Assembly (NCBI RefSeq): GCF_001428045.1
Contig: NZ_LMSD01000012.1
Location: 558,101 to 622,100, forward strand
Direction: 5' to 3'
DNA from: Paenibacillus sp. Soil750
GTDB taxonomy: Bacteria; Bacillota; Bacilli; Paenibacillales; NBRC-103111
DNA: 64,000 nucleotides
Shown here: piece after piece, positions 9,343 to 18,334 of the stretch
Position numbering within the stretch: the stretch's first letter is position 1
Layout of the letters: each line of letters opens with the position of its first letter
Translations under genes and position numbers: made by a program
Notes under the pieces: generated by a model
Database searches by the model: none
Seen by the model: the letters and a program-made list of their open reading frames with translations, nothing else
Told to the model about the DNA's origin: nothing

Positions 9343-10173
9343 TTAACCTTTCGTCGCACCCGCGGCAATCCCTTTGACAAAATACTTCTGCAACGCGATG
9401 AACGCGATTAAGACAGGGATAATTGAAATCGCTGTACCTGCGAATACCATATCCCACTGGGAAGCATATTCGCCGACAAAGCCGAAAATTTCGACGATCA
9501 TCGTTTTAGGCTTATCTGAAGGCAACACCAAGCTTGGCATCAGGAAGTCGTTCCAAATGCCGAGACCGTTAAGCACAACCAAGCTCGCTGTACACGGCCC
9601 AAGCAGAGGGAACACGATCCGCCAGAAAATGCCGTATTTGGAGCAACCGTCGATTTCAGCAGCTTCCTCAATTTCACGCGGCACTCCTTTGAGAAAGCTT
9701 GTATAAAGCAGCACGCCGAATCCTACCGAACCGGAGATGTAGATGAGAATCGGCCCACTCAAGCTGCCATAGAAGCCCATCATTTTCATTTCTTTGAACA
9801 ATGGAATCATATAAACTTGAAAGGGAATCATCATGCCCGCTAGAAAGTAGATATAGACCATATTCGTCCATCTTTTATTCGTCCGCTCAATCGCGTAAGC
9901 AGCCATTGGGATGATTGCAATCATCGCGATAATCGAGCTCAGTGTCAAAATAATCGAGTTGACCATCGCTCTTGGGAAATCCGTTTTGGTCCACAGATAG
10001 ACGAAGCTGTCCACATACCAGCTGGTTGGGAACGAGATCGCATCCCGCATAATCGCACCGTTGCTTTTAAAAGCGGAAATCAAGCTGAAGTAAATCGGGA
10101 AGAAGAAGATAATGGCAAGGACGAGTGTCAGTGCAAAGAGTAGAATCTCTAGTATGCTTTTCTGTTTTCTCAT
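9343..10173 (-). CDS. Sugar ABC transporter permease (MalG/LacG type)
   Basis: CUT1 permease of 276 residues with six membrane segments. The first is ILLFALTLVLAIIFFFPIYF near residues 10-30. The EAA loop EIEEAAEIDGCSKYGIFW is followed by RIVFPLLGP. The C-terminal KYFVKGIAAGATKG is typical. GGAGGTG lies about 10 nt before the ATG, and the stop codon of the partner permease is only 1 bp away. It imports the oligosaccharide handled by the GH88 and GH43 enzymes encoded downstream. Confidence 0.92.
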   Translation of the reverse strand: MRKQKSILEILLFALTLVLAIIFFFPIYFSLISAFKSNGAIMRDAISFPTSWYVDSFVYLWTKTDFPRAMVNSIILTLSSIIAMIAIIPMAAYAIERTNKRWTNMVYIYFLAGMMIPFQVYMIPLFKEMKMMGFYGSLSGPILIYISGSVGFGVLLYTSFLKGVPREIEEAAEIDGCSKYGIFWRIVFPLLGPCTASLVVLNGLGIWNDFLMPSLVLPSDKPKTMIVEIFGFVGEYASQWDMVFAGTAISIIPVLIAFIALQKYFVKGIAAGATKG

Positions 10174-10174
10174 C

Positions 10175-11077
10175 TTATAACTGCACCTCCCTGCTGCGAA
10201 GCAGCTTAATTTGAATCAGTGATACGATTAGGATCAGGATAAAGAGAACAAGTGATAGCGCCGTACCGAAGCCTTGCCGCAGCTCGCCAAACCCGACTTT
10301 ATAAATAATGTACGTCAGTGTTTCAGTAGCAAAACCAGGTCCACCGTCCGTCATGACGGCAATCTGATCGAATATTTTGAGAGACGCAATCATCGATAAC
10401 ATCATGCACACTGTAAAGGCACCTGCCAGCAGAGGGAACGTGATGTGGCGGAATTGCTGCCAGCGGTTCGCTCCATCAATACTTGCGGCTTCTGACAACT
10501 CTGGCGGAATGCCTTGCAGACCAGCCAAATAAATAATCATATAATAGCCAGCACCTTTCCATACAGTTGCAAAAATGATTGCGATCAATGCGTAATCCGG
10601 ATTTCCAAGCCAATCAATCTTCAAGAAGGAAAGATGTAGTTTATCGAGCAATTGCGTAACTACACCGAAGTTGTAATTCAGAATAATTGTCCAGACAAAT
10701 CCCATAACAATCCCACTAAGAAGCGTCGGGAAGTAAAAAATACTGCGAAACAAGTTGCGGAACCATCTCACCTGATCGACCAGCATCGCCAGTAGCAAGG
10801 CAACGGCATTTTCAATCACAACTAAGACTACGGATAAGATTAACGTATTTTTCAGTGCATTATGCACACGCTCGCTGTGCCACATCTCTACGAAGTTATC
10901 AAAGCCAATAAAGCGAATATCTGGACTAACGCCATCCCAAGAAGTAAAACTGAGGTAGATACTGCTCGCTGTCGGTACCATGACGAACAAGGTATAGAGA
11001 ATTAGTGCTGGAATAAGAAACACGACGGAAAAGGTTAGCCATTTTCTTTTTCTCTTAATAGGCTGTATGGTGTACAT
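10175..11077 (-). CDS. Sugar ABC transporter permease (MalF/LacF type)
   Basis: Partner CUT1 permease of 300 residues. A membrane segment (LTFSVVFLIPALILYTLFVM) lies near residues 14-33 after the basic N-terminus KRKRK. The EAA loop is ELSEAASIDGANRWQQF with FRHITFPLLAGAF. AGGAGG is placed 9 nt before the ATG. It is the second gene of the unit, 91 bp after the binding-protein gene, and contains the usual periplasm-facing loop GGPGFATETLTYIIYK. Confidence 0.92.
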   Translation of the reverse strand: MYTIQPIKRKRKWLTFSVVFLIPALILYTLFVMVPTASSIYLSFTSWDGVSPDIRFIGFDNFVEMWHSERVHNALKNTLILSVVLVVIENAVALLLAMLVDQVRWFRNLFRSIFYFPTLLSGIVMGFVWTIILNYNFGVVTQLLDKLHLSFLKIDWLGNPDYALIAIIFATVWKGAGYYMIIYLAGLQGIPPELSEAASIDGANRWQQFRHITFPLLAGAFTVCMMLSMIASLKIFDQIAVMTDGGPGFATETLTYIIYKVGFGELRQGFGTALSLVLFILILIVSLIQIKLLRSREVQL

Positions 11078-11168
11078 TCTCTTATGCCTCCTATTGGATT
11101 ATGAAGGCAGTAGCAGGAAAACCTCCGCAAGTGACGCAGAGGTTCTCCGTTTGCAGCCTTTGTATGTC

Positions 11169-12512
11169 TTATTTTTTCATTGCCTTCACTTCAGTGTCCC
11201 ACTCAGCATCCGCTTTTTTCAAGTAGTCAGCACTGAAATCACCTTTTACTAACCAATCTTGAACGGATTTGTAGAACCAGTTACGGAATTGCGGCGGGAT
11301 TTGATTAGCTCCCCAGAAGTTATTAATTTGAAGCGATTTTTTAACGTTCGGATCTGCCATCATTGTCAGAACTTCTTGCAATTGAGGGGAAGCTTCATAG
11401 TTCATTTTTTCTTTTGTCGAAGGGATTGCGCTTGCTATTTTCAAATATTTTGGATATTGCTCTTTGCTGAAGAAGAATTTAATGAAATCCGAGATTGCAG
11501 CTGTTTTGTCTGCGTCTTTCGCAGCATTAGCTGATAGAGACCAACCTGCTGGTTGAGCAAGACCAACAACGTTTACAACCCCTTTTTGATCCGGTACAGG
11601 GTACCATCCGAAGTCAAATTTTGGATCTGCTTGTGCGATCGTTGGGAACATCCAAGGACCAGAGAACAAGCTTGCTGCTTTACCTGTTACGAGCATGGAA
11701 GCCGTTTGATTATCCGCCGTACTCATGTAACCTTTGTCTACGTAACCTTTGGTGAACAGATCGGTCATCAGTTGCATCGCTTTCGCAGGACCAGCATCTG
11801 TAAAGCTGACTTTGCCTTCGGAACGCTTGGAATTCCAATCTGCATCACCCACGAACACTTCGTCGATCAAGAATTTATTGACCCAGAAGCCCCAGTGGAA
11901 AATATCTTTACCACCGACTACGATCGGTGAAATGCCTTTTGCTTTCAGTTTTTCTTGAGCTGCGATGAAATCCGCATATGTTTTAGGCTCATCTGTAATG
12001 CCTGCATCTGCGTAAGCTTTCTTGCTGTAAATAATCCCTTGGGGTGCAGGTAGCGAGATTGGCGCATTGTAGACCTTGCCGTTTACTTGTGGCACACTTT
12101 CAAACAAACCTTGTAGATCTTTGGGAAGTTCAGCCAACTTGCCGGCGTCTGCGAACAATTGTGTATCACGCATTTCCACAAGATCTGGGAATTCGCCAAC
12201 TGCATCTTTCGTTTTCAAAAAGTCTAGGTAAGCAGCTGTCGTTGTTTCACTCAAATCTTTGATCTTAACATTCGGGTTTGCTTTCGTGTATGCAGCAATG
12301 GCATCCGCTACTGCTTGTTTGGTCGCTGGATCACCAGTTGCATAAATGACACTGAATGTTACGTCTTTCTTCGGAGCCGTCGTCGCTGCAGCTGTGCCAG
12401 CCGGAGCGGCGCTTGAAGTTGAAGTTGCGGAATCACTGTTGTTACCGCAGCCTGCCAATATGAGTGCTAATGCTGTCGATCCTACGAGTACTTTGGAAAA
12501 TGTTTTAACCAT
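11169..12512 (-). CDS. Extracellular sugar-binding lipoprotein
   Basis: Family 1 solute-binding protein of 447 residues that captures oligosaccharide at the cell surface for the two permeases downstream. The lipoprotein signal peptide ends in the lipobox ALILAGC near residues 17-22, followed by a Ser/Thr/Ala-rich linker. The mature part starts at KKDVTFSVIYATGDPATKQAV and contains LYDL-free but typical features such as AASLFSGPWMFPTI and GWSLSANAAKDADKTAAISDFIKFF. GGGAGG lies about 11 nt before the ATG. It is the first gene of the uptake and hydrolase operon. The upstream region holds operator copy 2, so its expression is probably controlled by the YesN-like regulator encoded next to it. Confidence 0.92.
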   Translation of the reverse strand: MVKTFSKVLVGSTALALILAGCGNNSDSATSTSSAAPAGTAAATTAPKKDVTFSVIYATGDPATKQAVADAIAAYTKANPNVKIKDLSETTTAAYLDFLKTKDAVGEFPDLVEMRDTQLFADAGKLAELPKDLQGLFESVPQVNGKVYNAPISLPAPQGIIYSKKAYADAGITDEPKTYADFIAAQEKLKAKGISPIVVGGKDIFHWGFWVNKFLIDEVFVGDADWNSKRSEGKVSFTDAGPAKAMQLMTDLFTKGYVDKGYMSTADNQTASMLVTGKAASLFSGPWMFPTIAQADPKFDFGWYPVPDQKGVVNVVGLAQPAGWSLSANAAKDADKTAAISDFIKFFFSKEQYPKYLKIASAIPSTKEKMNYEASPQLQEVLTMMADPNVKKSLQINNFWGANQIPPQFRNWFYKSVQDWLVKGDFSADYLKKADAEWDTEVKAMKK

Positions 12513-12631
12513 GGTTGAAGTAACCTCCCTTTAATATCTAGCTTCTTGTGAACAACTCAAGCTGTGTGCTTCGACTCATCAGGTACTGTTCTGTTCCTTG
12601 ATTTAAGACTAACATACGCCCAAATCGTTTA

Positions 12632-12671
12632 GAATGAAGTTTTTTAAGCTCGATATGCATGAATTTAAGAA
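12632..12671 (-). promoter_or_regulatory. TTAAA two-half-site operator, copy 2
   Basis: Minus-strand half-sites TTAAATTCATGCA and TTAAAAAACTTCATT start exactly 21 bp apart. Over 40 bp this is largely identical to copy 1, with the same spacing. A weak -10 (TATGTT, 12611-12616) follows, with the proximal half-site over the -35 position, as for an activator. It lies 120 bp upstream of the binding-protein gene. Confidence 0.62.
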
Positions 12672-12705
12672 GATGTGACCGCAGGCTATGGAGATAATCG
12701 ACATG

Positions 12706-12755
12706 AAAAAACAGCTTTCGCCAACGCTTCAAAACGAAGCTAAGCAGAAGCTGTT
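12706..12755 (-). terminator. Terminator after the YesN-like gene
   Basis: An outer stem AACAGCTT/AAGCTGTT encloses an inner hairpin GCTTC-AAAAC-GAAGC, and a T run follows on the minus strand at 12706-12711. It separates the response-regulator gene from the operator and promoter of the binding-protein operon. Confidence 0.8.
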
Positions 12756-12779
12756 CCCCGGAACAATTAGAATCCCTAA

Positions 12780-14381
12780 CTAGTTCCCCTTGATTTGACT
12801 CTTATATTCTTGCGGAAGCTTGCCATAACTTTTCTTGAACATGTCGCTAAATTGCCTTGGATTATGATAACCCACCTGCTCTGCAATTTCATAAACGAGC
12901 AAATCTGTTTGCAAGAGCAGTCGGACTGCATTTTTCATCCGGATGTTGGTGACGTACTGCTTAAAATTCTCATGCGTGTGCTTCTTAAAGAAACTGCTAA
13001 AATAATATGGATTCATAAACACTTGGGAAGCCATGCTTTCCAGTGTGATATTTTCGCTATAATGCTCCTCAATGTATTCCTTAATAATCTTCATCTGCTG
13101 CGCTTCGCGGCTGCCGCCAGCTGTGCTTACTTGTTCCAGTATGTCCAAAATACGATCCGTTATGAAATCTGTAAGATCACGAAATCGGTAGAATTGATGC
13201 ATCCGCTGTTGCCAATCTTTCCGCTGCTCAGGTGACACCTGAAGGTCAATCCCGACAGCCGACATCTCCTCCATTAAGTCCGTTAACATAGCATATAGGA
13301 GTAATACAGCCGATTCTTTGCGACCATTGGCGCTGGTTGTAACATGCTCATAAAAGCTGACCAGCAACTCCTGCACTTGCTGCTTTTCCTTAGCAATGAC
13401 CGCTTTAATCACGGCATGCTTGGCTTCTGCTAGAAACTGATCCCCGCCGCCACGGCGCTCCTCCTGCGACCAAGACAGAATCGTCCCTTCCTTTTCAAAA
13501 AAGCTATAATTCATCATCTCAATGGCCGACATATAGGATTGCCTTAGGTCCTGCAGGCTGAGGGCCGGCCTACCGATACAGATCGTCACATGAATTTTAA
13601 GGTAATATAAAATCTTATCCCGCATTTCGCTCGCAAGACGCTGCAAATCATCCTCTATGCGCATGTGGTTCACGATAACGCATAAATTTTCGCCTTTTCG
13701 AATGACGAGACCGCTGCCATATAGCTGGATCAGCTCATCTACCAGATTGGATACCGCAAACACTATTAGACGCTTCTCATGCTCTCCCCATCTGCCATCC
13801 TGTAATTGTACATGAGCAAGCTCCACATACAGGACGCTGAAACACGAGCCCGTAAACTGCATGTTCAAAGCCTGAAGTTTACGCTGAGCTTCCTCCCACC
13901 GAATATCCCCTTGGGTAAGTCTGTCAAATAGCTCCTCGAGTTGCGTCTTCTTATCTTTTTGTTCATAAACAGCCAGCTTACCTTTGGAGGATTGATCATC
14001 ATTCGCTTCCTTCAGCTGCGTCATAGCTTTGCCTACCGCCTCGAGCAGCAGACTTTTCTCGATCGGCTTCACCAAGTAATCAACCGCACCGAAGGCTAAC
14101 GCATCCTTCGCATAGGAAAACTCCTGATACGCACTGACGAAAATAATTTTCGTATGCAACTGCCGCCGTTGTACTTCCTTGATCACATCAATGCCCGAAC
14201 CGTCCGGCATGCTAATATCCGTGATAACAAGATCAGGCAACTTTTCTTCGATTTGCTCCATAAGACTTCTTCCGGTCATCGCTTCACCGACGATCGTAAT
14301 GCCTAGCTCTTCCCATGGAATGAGCTTTTTTAACCCTTTGATAATGATCGGTTCATCATCAGCTAGAATGGCGTTCAACAC
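12780..14381 (-). CDS. YesN-like response regulator (REC + AraC domain)
   Basis: 533-residue response regulator. The N-terminal receiver (1-120) has the acidic pair in LADDEPII, the phosphoacceptor Asp in LVITDISMPDGSG near residue 56 and the Lys in LVKPIEKS near residue 106. A long middle region follows, and the C-terminal AraC DNA-binding domain spans about 430-530, with ITLESMASQVFMNPYYFSSFF and the second helix-turn-helix ending in NPRQFSDMFKKSYGKLPQEYK. The start is a GTG at 14381 with AGAGGTGAG just upstream, 23 bp inside the kinase gene, so the two are translationally coupled. It is the best candidate for reading the three TTAAA operators in this window. Confidence 0.92.
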   Translation of the reverse strand: MLNAILADDEPIIIKGLKKLIPWEELGITIVGEAMTGRSLMEQIEEKLPDLVITDISMPDGSGIDVIKEVQRRQLHTKIIFVSAYQEFSYAKDALAFGAVDYLVKPIEKSLLLEAVGKAMTQLKEANDDQSSKGKLAVYEQKDKKTQLEELFDRLTQGDIRWEEAQRKLQALNMQFTGSCFSVLYVELAHVQLQDGRWGEHEKRLIVFAVSNLVDELIQLYGSGLVIRKGENLCVIVNHMRIEDDLQRLASEMRDKILYYLKIHVTICIGRPALSLQDLRQSYMSAIEMMNYSFFEKEGTILSWSQEERRGGGDQFLAEAKHAVIKAVIAKEKQQVQELLVSFYEHVTTSANGRKESAVLLLYAMLTDLMEEMSAVGIDLQVSPEQRKDWQQRMHQFYRFRDLTDFITDRILDILEQVSTAGGSREAQQMKIIKEYIEEHYSENITLESMASQVFMNPYYFSSFFKKHTHENFKQYVTNIRMKNAVRLLLQTDLLVYEIAEQVGYHNPRQFSDMFKKSYGKLPQEYKSQIKGN

Positions 14382-16152
14382 GGACGCTCACCTCTTTCGT
14401 TAACGGAATGACTAGACGGACGGTCGTACCAATATGTTGGCTGCTGTTGATCTCTACGCCATAACCGTGCCCATACAGTCCCACGATGCGTTCATGGACA
14501 TTAATTAGCCCTATACTGCTCCCTATATCTAGCGAGCTGCCCTGTGCCAACTTTAGACGAACCCGTTCAAGTGTTTCTTCAATCATCCCTACACCATCGT
14601 CGTCCACCGTAATACCAAGCAGGTTATCCGGCAGTTTTTCAATTGAAATGCGGATCGTACCTTTCCCTGACTTTGGCATAATACCATGATAAATAGCGTT
14701 TTCGACGATCGGCTGCAGGGACAGCTTCGGAATCGCACAGTCCATTAAGTCCGCATCGAACCGGAAGTCTAAACCTAGCCTATGCTCGCCGTACCTGATC
14801 ACCATCAATTGAAAGTATTGCTCCACATTGGTCTTCTCTGACTTGATTGTAACGGTTTCCTCACCGTAATCGAGTACATATTTGAGCTGATGGGATAATG
14901 ACAAAATCATATCGCCCACCTCATTCGCATCTTCCGCAACAGCGCTCATCCGAATCACTTCGAGCGTATTGTACAAATAATGCGGCCTGATTTGGCTTTT
15001 CAATGCGTTCAGTTCAGCTTGCTTCTGTTTAATCTGCGCAACATACACTACGTCAATGTATTCCTTCAGCCGCCCCACCATTTTATTAAAGCCGTGAGAA
15101 AGAAGCCCCAACTCATCCGCTGTCTTCACGGTTACATTCGTATCGAAATTACCGGATTCCACCTTCGCCATTTCTCGTGTAATACTACGAATCGGATTAG
15201 AAAAGCGATTCGAGAACCAAACTGCTACCACAATCAACGAAACGATACACAGGCCAATGACAATCGTAATTGTCCGTATGAGCTGTTCGACTTTGAGAAA
15301 CAGTTCTTTTTTATAAAACTCACCGACAATTTGGATGTTATTCTCTGCTGTTGCCTGTTGCAGATGTAAGAAATCATCCGACGTATTGGCGTGGAAAACC
15401 GTACCGATTAGCTCTAATTGATTGCTGTATAAGATAACCCCCTGATTATCTACGACATAGACAGTATCTTGTTTATTCAGGACCATCTGTTTAAAAATCT
15501 CAGTAAACACACCAAGTCCCACATCCATGTAAAATGTACCGACAATATCACCTTCAACCTTGGATGAGCCCAGGACATCAGTAAGGTTGCGGCCAAACGT
15601 CATCACTGGATCCGTAGCCCCAAGAAAATAATCCTGTTTGTGCGTCGGAAAAAAGCTGAGTCCGTTACGATTGAGCTTCGTCTGCTCTTTCCATTCGACC
15701 TTTGGATATGGATATTGGTAATCCAGAGCAACATTGTTCTTAGATAGGCTTTCAAAAGTCCCATTCGGCAGAACAAAAAAGACACTTTGCAGATTACGTT
15801 CCGTATATAACACCGTTTGCAAGAAATCGTTAATTGTCATCGTTAATCTGATGTCTTTTTCCTTGCTTTGCGCTGCAATGGCTTGTCCCAATTGGCCATA
15901 GAGCCCGCCAACCCCGTAGGAATACATAAGCTTCGAAATGTTATTGTACTTAACGAACATATCATCCACATTGCGACTCGCAAATAACAGCATTTGCTCA
16001 TAGTTATTCGTCGCATAACGCTCCATGAAGCCGCTGAACGTCTGCAGGGAAATATAACTAAGAATGAGCAACGGAATGAGTCCTACCGAAATGAAAGAAA
16101 GTGTAAATTTGGCAAAAATGCTTTTATGCAGCCGAAAAGGGTTCGATGCCAT
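14359..16152 (-). CDS. YesM-like sensor histidine kinase
   Basis: 597-residue membrane kinase. One helix (FTLSFISVGLIPLLILSYISL) lies near residues 15-36, then an extracellular Cache-like sensor to about 290, a second helix (ITIVIGLCIVSLIVVAVWF) near 292-312 and a HAMP domain. The His_kinase family block LKSQIRPHYLYNTLEVIRM carries the phosphorylated His. The ATPase N and G boxes (PIVENAIYHGI, DDDGVGMIEE, IGLINVHERI) complete it. GAGGCGG precedes the ATG by 7 nt. It partners the overlapping YesN-like regulator, and such pairs usually switch on neighbouring glycan-uptake genes. Operator copy 3 lies in its promoter, which suggests autoregulation. Confidence 0.92.
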   Translation of the reverse strand: MASNPFRLHKSIFAKFTLSFISVGLIPLLILSYISLQTFSGFMERYATNNYEQMLLFASRNVDDMFVKYNNISKLMYSYGVGGLYGQLGQAIAAQSKEKDIRLTMTINDFLQTVLYTERNLQSVFFVLPNGTFESLSKNNVALDYQYPYPKVEWKEQTKLNRNGLSFFPTHKQDYFLGATDPVMTFGRNLTDVLGSSKVEGDIVGTFYMDVGLGVFTEIFKQMVLNKQDTVYVVDNQGVILYSNQLELIGTVFHANTSDDFLHLQQATAENNIQIVGEFYKKELFLKVEQLIRTITIVIGLCIVSLIVVAVWFSNRFSNPIRSITREMAKVESGNFDTNVTVKTADELGLLSHGFNKMVGRLKEYIDVVYVAQIKQKQAELNALKSQIRPHYLYNTLEVIRMSAVAEDANEVGDMILSLSHQLKYVLDYGEETVTIKSEKTNVEQYFQLMVIRYGEHRLGLDFRFDADLMDCAIPKLSLQPIVENAIYHGIMPKSGKGTIRISIEKLPDNLLGITVDDDGVGMIEETLERVRLKLAQGSSLDIGSSIGLINVHERIVGLYGHGYGVEINSSQHIGTTVRLVIPLTKEVSVRVERHSS

Positions 16153-16216
16153 CTGTGAGCCGCCTCATTCTTTTGATTTAGAGTAAGTCTATTTTAACAG
16201 AATTCACACGTGATAC

Positions 16217-16256
16217 TACCGTTGAAATTTAATTTGGATGTGCGCTTTTTTAAGAT
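16217..16256 (-). promoter_or_regulatory. TTAAA two-half-site operator, copy 3
   Basis: On the minus strand TTAAAAAAGCGCA and TTAAATTTCAACG start 21 bp apart, the same distance as in the other two copies, and the distal half-site is identical to copy 1 over 13 bp. A -10-like TAAAAT (16191-16196) lies 36 nt from the proximal half-site with no good -35, as expected of an activator-dependent promoter. It is 65 bp upstream of the kinase gene. Confidence 0.6.
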
Positions 16257-16261
16257 ATGAG

Positions 16262-16290
16262 AAAAAACGTCACCCTTACGGATGCCGTTG
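16262..16290 (-). terminator. Terminator after GH127
   Basis: Interrupted stem AACG..ATCC/GGGT..CGTT with a GTAA loop, then six T on the minus strand. It lies 20 bp after the GH127 stop and separates that unit from the kinase promoter. Confidence 0.65.
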
Positions 16291-16309
16291 TCGAAAGAAG
16301 CCGCTCTTA

Positions 16310-18199
16310 TTATTGGATCTGATCCACAGGAAAATAAACCGTGTAAGTCTCATCCTTAATTTCATATAGAGGAATAAACCGTATTCCCTTGTCTTGCCCC
16401 TTCGTTCGATAGTAGCCGACATTCCACCAACTGTGATTTCGCTCACGATCGGCTACGAGCATTGTTTCTGGCAAACTAGGATTCCCAACCAATCTATGTT
16501 CACGCTCAATCAACCCCGCCAATACGATTGGACCATCAATAAAAGCTACCATATCTTCTGCGCCAGGTAGTGTCTCGGTTGTCAATGACTTAGGAAACTC
16601 GATCTGTACGATATCTCCATTGCTCCATGATTTACGAATTTCGATGAATGATTGTGGTCTTACTGGATCACTCAATCGGACGCCATTCACGTAAATAATA
16701 GGCTCATCTTTCACCCATCTTGGTACTCTAAGTTTTAAAGTAAATTCCGTAGGATTGTCACAATTGATGGTCAAATGATAGATAAATCGGTCTGGTCGAT
16801 GCCGAGGAATAGGTGGCATATCAATTTTCGTTATAGCAGTCATCCCCGTAACATTCCAACTATTCAATGGATAGACACCATATTGCCCGTCCTGTTTAAG
16901 ACTAATGGTAACGGTACGATTATCTATCTTTAGATTTATTTCAGCTGGAAACCACTGACATACCGCTACGCCATCCTTCTCCTCCATAAAAATCTGCTGT
17001 TCATAAGAGGCATTCGCTTGAACAAGCGTACCATGGCAGCACCAAAAATGCTGTGTAGCGGATCCCCACTTCTTATGACTCCCTGCACCGATTCCCAGAA
17101 AATAAGAAATCATGCCTGTCTCTCCATGCTGATGAGCAAGAACTCCGTTATAAAACCTTCTCTCCCAATAGTCAGCGTATTCTGGTTCTCCCGTCCATCT
17201 GAGCAGCACATGAGCAAGTCGCATCATGTTGTAATTGACGCAATGTTCCTGCCCTTCGCCCATCCTTTCCGCCATTTGCCCCGAGGGTACCCATAATTCA
17301 CCATCATCGCCAGCGCCAGTGCAATAGTATCCTCTATTGGTAACCGCACACTTCCAAAACGCTTCTACGACTTCTCTAAACCGAACTTCCCCCGTTACCT
17401 CCCACGCTCTAGCGGCACCCAAAATTTCAGGAATCTGCGTATTGGCATGTTTATTCGTCAGTACATCTTGTCCCGTCAACAAAGCATCAAAAAAACGACG
17501 GCGATCGTATCGATGGATTAATTCGAGATGTGTCTCATCCTGAGTTACTTCATAAAGATCTGCCCATACTTCCAACATCCCACCCGTTTCTAAATCAAGG
17601 AGATCATCCATTTGTTCTCGACTAAACTGCCCCGTCCAGCGGTAGAACCAAGAAGCTAAACCGCGCATTAGGTCGAGCGCTTGTTTATTTTGACCAACTG
17701 CATACATGTCGTAAAGCCCCATCAAAAGCTTATGAATCGTATAATGCGGTGCCCACACATACTTTCCTTTGGCTATTCTGTTCATGTAAGACTCAGGGAA
17801 TGCGGCAAGCCATTCTCCTCCATTCGCCTCCTGACAGCGAGCCAACTCTTGGACAATGAAATCCGCCTTTGCCTTAACTAACCTATCTTCCGTTTGTGCA
17901 TAAATACGTGCTGCCGCAGATAACCAATGCCCCATCATATGGCCTCGCAACTCACAAGTCGGTGATTCCCATCCCCAATGCCAGTGCTCGGGTCCGTCCA
18001 TACTCGTCGTGGTTGCACTAGTGGTTCCGCCATTTCCACTGTAACTCCATAATCCAGCTTCCAAATAGAAAGTACGAAGTAAATTTTCATTTGTTAAGCT
18101 TATGACATACTTCTTATTGAGCTCGAAGCGTGCTGTAAGCGGCCCTGCTGACAATTTTACTCGTCCTGCCTGATATTCTTTCATTCTGATTGATCTCAT
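16310..18199 (-). CDS. GH127 beta-L-arabinofuranosidase
   Basis: Family 127 hydrolase (former DUF1680), 629 residues, which releases beta-L-arabinofuranose. The (alpha/alpha)6 barrel carries the known zinc and cysteine active site of HypBA1-type enzymes: GEGQEHCVNYNMMRL matches the Glu-x-Cys pair, and HFWCCHGTLVQA gives the paired cysteines, one of which is the nucleophile. C-terminal beta-sandwich domains follow from about residue 410 (INLKIDNRTVTISLK, LKLRVPRWVKDEP). There is no signal peptide, so it is cytoplasmic. GGAGG lies 7 nt before the ATG at 18199. Together with GH43 and GH88 it points to an arabinose-bearing plant glycan. A divergent AraC gene probably controls it. Confidence 0.92.
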   Translation of the reverse strand: MRSIRMKEYQAGRVKLSAGPLTARFELNKKYVISLTNENLLRTFYLEAGLWSYSGNGGTTSATTTSMDGPEHWHWGWESPTCELRGHMMGHWLSAAARIYAQTEDRLVKAKADFIVQELARCQEANGGEWLAAFPESYMNRIAKGKYVWAPHYTIHKLLMGLYDMYAVGQNKQALDLMRGLASWFYRWTGQFSREQMDDLLDLETGGMLEVWADLYEVTQDETHLELIHRYDRRRFFDALLTGQDVLTNKHANTQIPEILGAARAWEVTGEVRFREVVEAFWKCAVTNRGYYCTGAGDDGELWVPSGQMAERMGEGQEHCVNYNMMRLAHVLLRWTGEPEYADYWERRFYNGVLAHQHGETGMISYFLGIGAGSHKKWGSATQHFWCCHGTLVQANASYEQQIFMEEKDGVAVCQWFPAEINLKIDNRTVTISLKQDGQYGVYPLNSWNVTGMTAITKIDMPPIPRHRPDRFIYHLTINCDNPTEFTLKLRVPRWVKDEPIIYVNGVRLSDPVRPQSFIEIRKSWSNGDIVQIEFPKSLTTETLPGAEDMVAFIDGPIVLAGLIEREHRLVGNPSLPETMLVADRERNHSWWNVGYYRTKGQDKGIRFIPLYEIKDETYTVYFPVDQIQ

Positions 18200-18231
18200 A
18201 TTAATACCTCCATTTTTTTATATTTTTATTT

Positions 18232-18237
18232 ATTATA
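18232..18237 (-). promoter_or_regulatory. -10 box of the GH127 gene
   Basis: Consensus TATAAT on the minus strand, 33 bp before the GH127 start. No good -35 hexamer is present at 16-18 bp, which fits activator dependence; the divergent AraC regulator is the likely activator. Confidence 0.45.
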
Positions 18238-18334
18238 GAACTTTGCTATGATTGATAAAAATACACAAATCATCTAATTACATATACTTTTTTTGGGTAA
18301 ATACTGTATCCGTATACGAAAGGAGGTCTGCAAG

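Noticed and set aside
12538..12732. 64-codon minus-strand frame between the binding-protein and YesN-like genes
   Set aside because: It covers operator copy 2, the promoter region and part of a terminator, has no ribosome site, and its product looks random and basic.
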